This document shows, one piece after another, positions 1-12,800 of a stretch of DNA of 64,000 bases. This DNA is from Gymnothorax reevesii (lineage: Eukaryota; Chordata; Actinopteri; Anguilliformes; Muraenidae), in assembly GCA_029721435.1 (NCBI GenBank), contig CM056574.1, forward strand, positions 33,994,001 to 34,058,000. The letters are read 5' to 3'. A program made the position numbers and the translations under genes. The notes beneath the pieces are model-generated. The model did no database searches, was not told the DNA's origin, and saw only the letters and a list, made by a program, of their open reading frames with translations. Each line of letters starts with the position of its first letter. Position 1 is the stretch's first letter.

Positions 1-672
1 GTGGTGACCATTTTTACCTCTGGAATATCTTCATTCATTTTATTGCTCAAATATCACAGGAGGGAATATGTTGTCATATTCACCCAAGCTGGCATTAATA
101 TTTTGGTCAAATTTTCATCAATGCTTGTAAATGAAATAATGAGGGAATAACAAACATCTACCCATGCAACACCTGTGTAGCCAACGGTGCAATTCTGTTT
201 GATCGGGAGGGGGGACGGGGGATGGACATACCTAAAAATTGCTGTAATTCCAATACTGTTCACCCAACTTGAATGAAAATACCCTCAAATTAACTATGAA
301 AGTTGCATTTGTTCTTGTATTCAGGATTTATTTTCAACCCTGATATGGTGTGGTAGACTGGTATAATGACAGTAACATGGTCATTGTACAAATATTTATG
401 GACCTGACTGCTTTTTTTGCATTTTAAGTGATTTTCATCAGGATTTTTCTGAGTAGATTTCTTGTTTATTATGAAAGGAAGGTCCAGCAACCCTGCTTTA
501 CCGATTGATTCCCTTACTGGTGCCATGTTGTGGCTGCTAACAAGCTCAAGAACACCTGAGAGTATTTATTATAATTTAACAGGAAAGTGCTCGGCGTCAG
601 ATATCATAGCAGCTGTCTTGATTGAAGTGCATCTTGCGAGTTCCCAAGGATGAACGCTGATTGTTATTTCAG
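1..672. other. No recognised feature upstream of the first TSNAXIP1 exon
   Basis: AT-rich sequence, probably TSNAXIP1 intron or 5' flank. A 63-codon frame at 462-653 ends 20 bp before the exon, but it has no donor in a usable phase and no family similarity. Confidence 0.4.
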
Positions 673-846
673 TGTTCACAAAAAAATGTTCATGTAATGT
701 TTACTGGATGGCACAGCTGTGATGACGGTCTCAGTGGGCCACCGCTTGGGAAGCCTCGGTGCCTTCAGCTCTTGGAGGAGCACTTAAGGTCGGAGTTGCA
801 GGACTGGAACCCAGACCTGCCCAAAGCAAATGAGCGCAAACTGCAG
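673..846 (+). CDS. tsnaxip1: TSNAXIP1 first recognised coding exon
   Basis: The acceptor is TTGTTATTTCAG and the donor is CAG|GTACTA. The exon encodes residues 1-58 of the readable chain, including the start of the conserved N-terminal domain ([16 protein letters not shown]). If translation starts in this exon, the first Met is at 697. An upstream exon is equally possible. Confidence 0.8.
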
Positions 847-3800
847 GTACTACCCTTTTTTGTTGACTACAATACCCATAATTCCTTTATTCTGTCATTT
901 TAATCACATGGTATGCATCCTCTCTCTCTTTGACTGTCCTGACCCTGAGGTGCTACTCATCAGTTTGAAGCCCCATCTCTCTCTCTATTCATCTATATGT
1001 CTGTTTTACTTACCCCTCAGGTATATCGAGATGTCTTTGAGGAGTTTATTGAGGCCTTCAGTGCCTACAAGCCCCTTCTTAGTTCCATAAAAAATGAATA
1101 TGAGACTGCCCTAGGTATGCAATGCTGCGATGCCAACCTTTATTAGCGGAGTCTTACAATATGACACCATTGTAGATTGGGTTGGTGTGAAATGATTGTT
1201 GATGTCAACTCAACAGGCCTCCTTCGGGATCAGATCCGCGAGTTGGAGCCCATGCGAGCACGGCTGGCAATCCTATCGGAGGAGAGTGACCTGCGAGTCA
1301 TGGCTTTACGCAAAGAGGAGAGGGAAGAAGTGAAAAAATTAGAGGAGGAGTGCAGGAGCCTGAATAAAGTGATCGACACCATGAAAGAGGAACAGCTCTG
1401 TCTTCAAGCACAGGTGTTGCACAAAATTATTCCTCTGCCGTCACAGAAATACTCACCTGGTGCTTTGTTTCCCAAAGAAGGATTGCTGATTTAGCCAGAT
1501 GACTATGTTGAGTTGACCCAGGAGTCTGGCCTCTAAATCTAGAACCAGAACTGAAGTAAAAGAATCAGTGTAGGTTATGCTCAGTGCAGTTATTCTTCTT
1601 TAATAAATCCAATCAATCATTATCTAACCTATTTATTTCTAGTCAGTGTCACGGGGGGCTGAAGCCGATCTAAATATTTTCTTGAAAATTTTAATAAAAG
1701 AGTTTTTATTATCACTAGGGGTAAATGCGTTGTCAAAGACATCATGACACACATCACGTGTGACGTCAAAAGCAGAAGACCGAAAAATTGTCTTACGTTA
1801 TTTGCATAATCAATTTGTCACTGCAACGTCCACTAGGAATGATTTGTTTAGAGGTCGTGTGACTGCCCAAACCATACGTTATCGCCTGCGCACTGCTCTT
1901 ATTCAAGTTGTAACTTAACATTTTTACTCTTGGATATTTCCGTAGCATTTCTGGTGGAACTGGTTACATTATGGAAATTATTTTTATGATACACCATCTT
2001 TAATGAATTCAGAATTAAATAAAATCATTATTTAAAACCTCATTTCTTGTATGTTCAACTTATCGACCTCCAAACGAGTGTGAAGTTTTTACATACATCA
2101 CAGAACACACATTCACTCATAGCTCGTTTCTACTGATAGGCTATTTAGAGTCGCGTATTGGCCCAGCATTCTTGTCCTTGTGCTGAGGGCAGAAACCAGA
2201 TTTTGTGGGAGAAACTCACTGAATATGGGGAGAATGTTAAAACCACATAGAAAGGTCCACAACTGCCCGAGTGAAACCCTTGATCTTCAGGCTGTGAAGT
2301 GTCAGTGCTACCCAATGCAGCACCATCTCACTCAGTAATCTTATTTTGGGAAGTACCTCCATGCTGTGATACTTAGTACACTGCTGGATGTTTAACTGAA
2401 GACAATTCATGTACAGTACCCGAACTTAAGCTGCTTTCACACTGGACGCAAAACAAATTTTTAACATGACAGATTACATTCAAAGTCAATGCAATGACGT
2501 GACTTTGAATGTAATCTGTGGTGCAAAAAATTCATTTCGCGTCTGGTGTGAAAGTGGCTTTATAGTGGTTTTGCATGGATTAATATTCACATTGTGCATG
2601 GCATACCAGTAGTCATTTTAGTAGACAAGAACACAGCAATGAAATGTGATTCAGACAGAAAAAAACTTGTGGATTGAAATGTTAGAAGAAACTTATGATT
2701 CAGTAAAATTCAAACGAAGTTTTATCTCGGAACTCAGTTGAACAAACCAGAAGTGACATAAAACATCTCAGCAAAACAACATTGACGTAGAGATTGAGCA
2801 ATAATTTTCCTCAATTTAGATAGAGATATGCCAAGTGCAATCGCATTTTTCCCAATCCAGGTTTAAAACGAATGAAAACCGTGGCGAGACATCACCATTG
2901 CAACAGTTTATCTTTGGCTTCCTCGAGCTGCCATTTTGCCATTCTTCATTGCTCGTGCTACCTGTAGGGGGCCCGAGCCTGGGTCTGCCGTTTTGTCGGT
3001 CTGTCTGTCTGTCTGTCCTTTTTATCCATCTATCTATGGGCAGTCTATGTTGAGAATAGGAATTTATCCAGAAGCCTTTAGGTATCGCGGAATCAGGGCT
3101 CTGTCCATCATGATTAGACCATATCAAAAAAAGAAGTTGGTGATCATCCTTTTGGACATTACAAAGTGAGGAGGGCGGGAGGTTTTTTTTTTAAGACTGA
3201 AACTTTTGGAAACGCGTTTTAATTGAAGACTGTTTCGATATTAGCGCATGTACGGCGTGGTTCAAGAAACGCTCGCTATAGAGGGCCGGTCAGTCATCCC
3301 AGAATCGAAATACCGGTAAGTTTGACACGCTGTTTTTTCACATTTTTACCCCATTCTAGACATTTTTTCAATGGGAAAAAAAAGATTTTTTTGAAAAAAA
3401 AAAGTTGGGTCAGCACCGTTTTTGCCAGTTGGGAGGGGATGATCACCAACTAATTTTTTTTTATATGGCCTTACGAGGCTATGCGGACGGTAGCCCGAGT
3501 CTACGCCTACTAAGCATCTTATTTAGCATACAGCGTCGGTACTACCCCTAGCAATTGAGTTGCAAGTCCAGTTCCCCTGTCATTACACTGCCAGTCCTTG
3601 GTCTTTAGGCCTGCATTTGCTCCCCCGAATTCTCTCTTAATGCTTTTTGTTTCTCTTGCCCCCTCCAGGTGAGCTGTCTGGAAAAGGATCTTCGTGATCA
3701 GTACCTAGCTTACCGAGAAGAACGAGATGCCCGCAGTCTGCTCATAAACACAATGACCAGAGAGAAGATGCGAGACCACCGCAACGATCATGAGGGTAGG

Positions 3801-6800
3801 GTTATATTAACATGGATATACCACAGACAGAGCAAACCTTGGCAGCCATACACTCACTGGCCTTTTCATTTGGCACACCTGTTCAACTGCTCATTAACGC
3901 AAATATCTAATCATTCTATCACACAGTAGCAACTAAATGCATTTTGGCATGTTGACAAGGTGAGGATGATCTGCTGAAGTTCAAACAGCATCAGAATGGG
4001 GAAGTCAGCTGATTTAAAGGCAGAGAAAACACTTTTTCAGCTCTGACCCAAACAATGTACAGGTTCTCCTCATGCCAAAAATATTTTTTGCAAATTTTCG
4101 TGATTTTTATGTGCCGAGTAATCAAACCGTTGGTATCCGGTGGGCTGTAAACCATGACATAAAGTGAATAATGCAAACTGTGATTTGTTTTTTAATTTTT
4201 CACTGCAGTTGTGACTCTTGCAAATCTTCTCAACCCAAAAACTAAGCCCCTCCTTTCTTTTGTAAACATTTATTCAGCAATGGTCTGGTCACATCAATGT
4301 ATGCAGTACCTTAAGGTAAATAGAGGAAAATGGTGCATATCAATGAAAGAAAAGTCTGATCATGCAGTAAACATATCCCAAATCCCAAAACACATCATAC
4401 TGGTTTTTAAGAAAGGCATTGTGAACAGAAACCTGAAGTTGCTTCCAGATTTTTTCCTTTATTGGCCTTGCTTTCAAACCCCTGGCCTGTAGTGTACTTA
4501 TGGAAGTACAACTTCAAAACACAATGTTGCTGGTGCAGTTTGCTGCGGTGGCAGGGTGGTGCACTGCCTCACAATGAGAGGGTTATTGATTCACATTAGG
4601 ACTTTCTGTGTAGAGTTTGGAAGATACTACATCTTCATGTGGGTTTCCATCCGGGTACTTTCATTTCCTCCTGCAGTCACGTATGCCTGGCTAAACGAAG
4701 AGCCAATAAAATTGCCTATTGCGACGAGTGTGTGAATGGTTCGTGATTCTTGCACTTGCTTCACAAAAACCACTTGGAGTGACAAAATGTCAAAAGTGCT
4801 GTAGAAGTGCTGAAAGTGTCGCTAACCCTGGTAAATGAATAACTGTTAATTCACGAAAGGCTTTGTGACTGAAACCCTGTTGCGTATCCAGCTCTCTGTC
4901 GCCCCCAAATGCAGAGGAGGACATATTGAGGCTGAAGCTGGAGCTGAAGGTGTGCAAGGAGAGTATGACTCAAGCCCAAGTTGAGCTCAACAAGCTCCAG
5001 GCTGACTACACGTGCGTAGTTCCCCGACGAGACTGGGATGAACTGGGGCTTGCCCACCAGGAGAAACAAAGGACGGTAAGGCGCACACAGGTCTTCAGCA
5101 ACACCATGGTCTGACCAGCCAGAAAATTTGAACATAAACTTCATTGCCTGCTGTGCTGAATGTTGGCATTATTATATGATGGCGCACTGCTGCTTTGCGA
5201 CATCAGGCTGTATGACATTTGAATAAGAAACGTTTTTAATGTTATCATTTGAATGCAAGAATGTCAGCATAATGAATTATAGAGAAAGGTATTTGCCAAA
5301 GTATCCTTCAGGACGCTCATCTATGTTCAAATTAATTTTGTTATTATGGTCAGATAACACAAAAGTTATTTGTAAATTGGGTACCCTGAAGAAAGTCTTT
5401 CCTTTATTTAAGTAGGCCTGAAATTCAGCCAGGCCTCGCGTTATCATTTTGTTACTTTTGTATGTACTGTTAGTCTTCCATACCATGTGATCATGGTCTT
5501 GATAGAACTAATTTCTTCACTACTACCAATTATTATAACTATCACTATTACTTTAACTATTGCTGTAAAAATTTTGTACTTTCATTATGTGTGGAAATAT
5601 TTTGCATCGCACCCCCATCTTACCCACCTGTATGTACTGTATGCGTGTGCAAACATACACACTCTCACTTGTGCACATGTGCACGATCATACAAGCACAC
5701 GCACGCCCATGCAGTTACCCAAACGTGTGGTTGCTTGCTCATCCGCACGCACGTAACGCCCCCAGCTCGAGGTGTTGAAGAAGGACCACGAAGAGCTGAA
5801 GGCCCAGCATGAAGTGCTTGTCGAGGAACACCGGCAGGCGCTACAGGAGCGGGAAGACCTCCGGGCCAAGCTGGAGGGAAACCGGACCCACACGCCTCGC
5901 CCTGACTGGGACAGATGTGCAGGTACGGAGCCCAGGGATACACGCAGCAGATTTAATGTAGTCCTCCTCTCCGCCTTCAGCACAGCTGAAAGAGAACAGA
6001 ATGTGCTCAAGCTTTTCAGGAAATGTGGCAAAATCATCCCTGGCTGAACTCCGATTGTCTCCTCTTCAGGGATGGATCCAGGTTTTGAAGTGAGCAGTTT
6101 CAATGAGTAGTTTGCGACATGAATAGCCAATCAGAATGAGGTTTCAGTGAGTTCCAACACAATGAAAGTGTTTCCAGCCAGTCAATGAGGTGTTTGAGTG
6201 AGTTCCGGAAGCTACATAAACCACCCTGGATCCACCACTGCTGTTTGCGCTTTTTATTGAACTCAAGGCCCAGTTTGAGAGTCAACCCCATCTTAGCACT
6301 GATGCACTGATCACTGATGTTGGCTTTATCTGCCAAAACTCTACCAGCCTGACAACTTCCTTGGTGATTATGAAAGTTTATGCATGACAACCATTCCCTG
6401 TTTTGGTTTATGCTTTTGCTCACTTGGAAATATGTGTATGTGCTTGTGTGTGTGTGTTTTGGTGTTTTTGCTCGCTGACTGTTATTCAACTGTGTATTTG
6501 CTGAAGTAGGGTGGCATTAGAAGCAATATTGCTCGGTGCTCACCCAGCAGCTGACAATGAAACTTCTGAGTCATAAACCAAATTCTGTGACATCCTTCGC
6601 CACACCACCAAAGCCAAAATTGTCTAACAACAAGGCACCCAGTTTCTGGATTCTAGCTGGTTTAAAGTTCATTCCAGTTAGTCACGTCCCTGAATGATTA
6701 TATTCCTGGTGAAAATGGTTGGAACATTCCATGGTCAACAGAAGGAAGATGTGAATCCAGCATGAAGAACGCTGGGCTATATTATCACAACATGCAACAC

Positions 6801-9800
6801 ACTGTATATTTGTAATTCCACTGCTATTCTTGTGCAGGCTTGCCAGTCCTCAGCTTGTGTGGCCCATTCAAAGGCTCTGAATTAGTGCTTTGCCACTGTC
6901 TGTATGTGCCTGCTTGATTGTGTATGTTCCTATGTCTGCATATGTATGTCTGTGCATGTTCACATACTGTTTGCATGCGTGCACGTGACCTGCAGATCTC
7001 CTGGGCGGGCAAGATCGATGGGCGGAGATCTCGGCTGACCTGAGCAGCCAGCAGCTTCTGGAGCTTGTCCTGACAGAGCTGGGGAAATCTGTTCCTAATG
7101 AGCAGGAACCAGAGGTACGTCTACTCTCCCCGCCCCCAGAAAAAATAATATTAACTATTGTTCTAAAGACAATATTTTTTTGTACTAATCTAACAAAGTA
7201 GACTGTGGTGAACCTCTTCTCTTAAAGTCTGAATGAATCCACGGCAGTGTAGGAATGGTCCTTCATTATCGGTACGGTGCACAATTAAGAGATTAAATAC
7301 AACGCTGGCATCTACCATCTGAATAAATTAACCGCAAGTGCCCCTCTGGTAGGAGCCCTTAAATCTGATGGCTCTTGGTCCAGTATCTCTTTTCTGTGAG
7401 GGTATTTGGAGAACAGTGCTATGCCCTGCTTAATTACTATTCAGTTTTTTCAGAATATGTGACAGCAGATTTCAAATTGTGTGATACATCCTTGCCAGCC
7501 CCCTGTATGCTATGTATCGACTGGGCATCACGTTCCAACTTTAAAATTAAATTGACTCTAATAATGCAGTGGTTCCTAAACTCGTTTCAGGGGCACCCCA
7601 TGTGTGCTGGTTTTCGTCCCACCCAAATTGCAATCAAAGAATTTTAACAAGCTGTTTATTTTTCTTGAGTAGCTTGTTGCTTTAGATGTGTAAAGGGATT
7701 ACTCGTCTTTTTAATCAACATTAAGTCAGAAAAAGCTTTGAAATGCCGCAAAGAATATACACTGAGCCAAAACATTAAAACCACTAACAGATGCAGCAAA
7801 TAATGTTGTTTATCTCCTAACAATCGCACATGTCCAGGTCTGGAGACAGATCTTAGATGGAAAGCCAGCTGTCAGTTCTCGTACTCAAAGTGTTGGATGT
7901 GGTAGAAATGGGATATTAATGACATTGACAAGGGCGAAATCGATTTGTTCTGACAAGCGGGATAGAGCATCTCTGAAGTGGCAAGACCTCTGGGGTGCTC
8001 CCTGTCAGCAGATGTGAGTACCTACTGACAGCAATCCAAGGAGAGACAAGCCATGAACTGGTGTTGGGGTTTTGGGTGCTGAGATGCCTTGATGCACGAG
8101 GGCTATGAACATTATCCCATCTGGTCCATGCCAACAAATGGGAGACTGTGGCACAAGTTGCTGGGAATTTCGATAATATTTACATGAGGAATGTGTCAAC
8201 ACACAGTGCATCATGTCCCGCTGTGTCTTTTGCTTTTTAGCATGCGGAACAGTCAAAATGCCCACTGTAACCCTTATCCACCCCAAACATCACCCGCCCA
8301 ATGGGCACCTGAACTTCAGAACTGGACCTTGGAGAAGTCAAAGACAGTCGCTCGGTCCAGTGAATTCCTCTTTATTTTACATCATGTGCTTCAGCTGGGT
8401 ACGTGAGCATCATTTACCTAAAACAAGATGGCATCAGGATGCTCTGTGTGAAGACGGCATACTGGTGTAGGGAGTGTCAATCAATCAATCAATCAATCAA
8501 TATCCTTTATTTAGCCAGGTAAAAAAACTCATTGAGATTTAAAACCTCTTTTTCAAGAGTGACCTGGCCAAGGCGGCGGCACAAAAAAAACAGAATGGTT
8601 ACAGCAAACACACAAGACACAAATAAAATACGGTCACACACTACAGGAAAACAAGAATGGGATTACATGATCACACAGTGCAATCACAAGATCCAATTGA
8701 GCTTATTTCACTGTCTTTTATAATTGTCTTGAATTCCCCCAGAGTTACAAGATGTGTCAATTTCAAGTCCTTCTGCACGGGACGGAAAATTTAAAAGCCT
8801 TTTTGCCCAGTTCAGTTCTGACTCTTGGGACCTGCATCCCTATGATGTCCTGAGAGCGCAAGCCATATCGACTGAGGTTTCTGCACATGTGTTGACACAG
8901 ATATATAGGCAGAAGTCCAAGAATAGATTTATAAATAAGTCTGTCTAACATACAAAGACGGACAATGTGCGACAGCATGTAAGGAACAGTGATGTACACG
9001 ATAGCTGCAACCAGTAATAAAACGCAAAGCACAGTGGTATACAGTATCCATTTTCTTTAAAAACTGATCAGGAGTGTGATTCTCTGGAAAATGTTCTGCT
9101 AGGAAACTGTGAGGTCAGTTTGATGGTGCTGTTTTGGCAGCACAAAGGGGATCTTCACTAAATTAGGCAGATGATTTTATACTTGTGGCTGATCAGTGTA
9201 TATAGGACATTTCCCAAGTTCATATTATTCTTATTCCATTATGGCGGACAATGACATTTAAAGGGGTTAGACAAAAGAGTGCGGTTAATAGGCCTAAAAT
9301 ACAATACAATGCAGGTTGACCTCATAATCACTTACAGTGTCTTTGAATTGTTCATTATCATCCAAATGATTTTAATTGGTGGTCAGGTATCATGACTATC
9401 ATGATATGTCTCTAATTAGAGATAATTTGCCTCCTTTTATGTGAATTTATGTTTGCAGTATTATGTAAAAAGCACTACGTGTCCACAAACTTCTTATTGT
9501 ACAAGTCATGCATAACTGTAAAGATTTCTAGGCACAGAGTGTGGAGCACAGATTAAAGGCAAAGGCGAGAGGGTTCAAGTACAAAGAATGTAATGTGCTT
9601 ATTTTTGATGCCCGAAGCAGAACTTCTGGCACAAACTCACAATAACGAGAAGCAATAATCCCAATATACAAAAGGTTTAGCTAGACTAACAATAAGTCTG
9701 CTGAAAAACAAATATAAATACAGAGCGCTAAGTCTACACAGAGGTCGTTACAAAGACTTTGTGAGGTTCCTGGGCTTCTGTTGGGGATATTTAGGGTTAA

Positions 9801-12800
9801 TTGAATAGGGTAATTGAACAAAGATGAATGTCGTTGTGGCTGTCGTAGCTGGAGCAAGCCGGAGCTTTGTACTCCAGTGATGCGGACCATTGTGGGCAAG
9901 GCATGACACTTCTCCACTCCACACCGAGGCATGACTCCTAGCGTGCTGTTTGGGCGGCCCGGAGGGCGACCCCGGCGTCAAGGAGCAGGCCGGTCCGGAT
10001 GGACTTGATGGTACTCTGTGATGAGTTGTGGGTCCAAGATGTCATAAGCAGGCACCCAACTCCTCTCCTCTGGATTGTACCCTTATGAGACTACCAGGTA
10101 CTGGATCCGTCCTCCGCAGCATGGAGGGTCCAGCAGGCAGTGTACCTGGTAGGCCTGTACTCCATCGACCTGCAGGGCAGGAGGTAGGACTTCAGAGGGG
10201 ATTGTCCCCACCAACGGGCCCGCAATCACTAAATCACTAGTCTCAGCAAGGAAACAATGAAAATGGAAGAAATGTTATAATTAGGCAGCAATTGGAGAGT
10301 ATATGCAGACTCATTGACCTGCCGGAGGACTTTGAAGGGGCCAATGAACCGTGGTCTCAGCTTCTGTCAGGGCAGGTGGAGGTGGAGGTCCTTGGTGTGG
10401 AGCCAGACTCGGTCCCCTGGGTGGTACTCTGGGGCGTTCCGTTGTTGCTTGTCCACCTGGATCTTCTGATGGCGGAAAACTGGGCAGATCTGCACATTGG
10501 TGTCAGACCAAACTTGCTCTTCCCATCTGAACCAAGCGTCCACAGCCGGGACTTCAGGGAGGTTGCTTGCTGAGCACACACTGGAAAGAGGTTAGTCCAG
10601 TAGAGGCGCTCTTCAGGGAGGTTTGGGCATATTTCAGCCTAAGGCAGGAACTTCTTCCTATCCTTCTGGCATTGGTGGCAGTGTGCTCGGAGGAACCTCC
10701 ACAGATCCTGGATGGTGGTCTCGGTCAGCCCATTGGACTCAGGATGGTATCCCAAGACGAGGCTCACTGAGCCTTCTAACTTCTGGAACAAGGTTCGCCG
10801 CACTCGGGACATGCACTGAGGCCCACGGTCCAGAAGGTTGAAGTTTCTGAAGACCTGAGTGAATGGCGTCTCTGCCACCTGGAAGGCAGAGGGGAGACTT
10901 GGAGCTAATTGATCTCTTCCCTTGGTTCTGTAAGTTTATTTGATTTCCATGATAACTGTGTAGCCATCTGATTCTAGCAAATCTGTTACAAAGTCCACAG
11001 CCATGTGGGACCAGGGGCAGTGTGGAACTGGGAGAGGTTGGAGTTGACCAACCAGGAGATGTCTTTATGATTCTGTTATGGCAACTATACTGAAGGTCTC
11101 AATGAACCGGCGGTAGAAGTTGGCAAACCCCAGGAAGCGTCGGAGCTCCTAGATGGCGCGTGGGACTGGCCGAGCTGCTACCACCTCAGTCTTCTTCGTC
11201 TCCATCACTACTCCCTCTGGTCCAATCAGGTATCCAAGGAAGGAGATGCTGGTCTGATGGAAGGCACACTTTTCTGCTTGGACGCAGAGTTGGTGGCCCA
11301 GAAGATGGGCTAGTACCCTCTTCATATGGCAGACATGTTCATGCTCTCTCTGGCACAATCTGATTAAGAGTTTAAATAATGCAACATGAAAAGCACTTAT
11401 TCGAGAAAAATTAATCGCGTGTTAAAATATTTTAATGGCCTTTGTTGTTGAAACCAGCATACACAGGGGTACTCCGAGACTGAGCTTGCGAACTGCTGCG
11501 TTAATAAAATGGTGATGGATTCCATGTTTTTGTTAGTTTTTAATTGTGTAAGCAGCTGCTATTTCTTGTGAAAGTATTACTTTTACCCCATTATAGTGGA
11601 CTGAGAGCAGTTTTTGGAGTGAGAGGCAGGCAGTGGGAACAGCAGAGCGAGCGAGGGACAGTGAGGAGAGAAAGACTGATGGTTCATTATAAACAGCGTA
11701 GCCATGTCACAGAAACAGAAAGTTGTGTGTCCGTTTTCCATCAGAATGTCTTCTGCTTTGCTGATAACCACAAAAATACAATCTTAGTGTTACCAAAGAC
11801 GTATTTTTTATCTTGCCGAAAGCGGAGCTTTTGCAAGATATGTTGGTCGGAATGTTTGTTTATTGTTTGTTTGTTTTTTTCCTGTAATCATTTTTCTTGA
11901 ACACTTTTCTCTGCTGTGCGCCTTGCCTGCTCCTAGTCATCTCTTGTGCAGTTGCCTACCAATGACTCATCACGATTCCCATCATTCGGGGTACTCCATC
12001 AAGGTCAAGGTCAAAGGTCAAGGTCAATTTTTGGTAAATTTGAGGGGTTGACGAAACCCTTATTTTTTGAGTAGCTTTGATCGGATCGACTTCAAACTTG
12101 GTGTGAATGTAGTATATGGTCAGGCGCTCAGCTGATTAGTTTTTGGTGGCGATCGAACTTGACCTTTCTCGCTGAAGGTCGAAAATTTTTGACCCTGAGG
12201 TCAAATTTTGAACTTGCAGGAACTATGTCGAATAATACCTCATATGAAAGCCCTTGATGACCGCTCTCCAGATCATTCAAAATTTTTGCGCTCTGACGTC
12301 ATTTGGTGACGTTATGACGAAAAAACTATTTTTTATTGGAAATTTTTCTTGAACAATTTTCTCTGTTCTGCATGATGCCTGCTCCTTGAGATCTTTTGTA
12401 CGGTTTCCTAACAATGACTCATCACGATTTGGGGGACTTCATCAAGGTCAAAGGTCAAGGTTTGATTTGATTTGATTTTATTTAGCACGATTTAAAATTC
12501 AGTTCAAAAATTACAGACAATGTAGTAAAATAAGTGAAGTGCAAGGAGGAGGCAAGAAACCCAAAGGGCTTATACGAGGCCTCACCCTATATAAAAATTT
12601 ACATATATAAATAAATAAATAAAAAAAAGGTCAATTTTTGGTCAATTTCAGGGTTTGACGAAACCCTTATTTTTGAGTAGCTTTGATAGGATTGACTTCA
12701 AACTGTGAATGTAGTGTGAATGTAGTCTATGGTCAGGCGCTCAGCTGATTAGTTTTTGGTGGCGATCGGCCTTGACCTTCATGGTTCTCGCTGAAAAAAA

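Noticed and set aside
462..653. Extra 5' coding exon of TSNAXIP1
   Set aside because: The frame has no resemblance to the family N-terminus and stops before the next exon without a usable donor.
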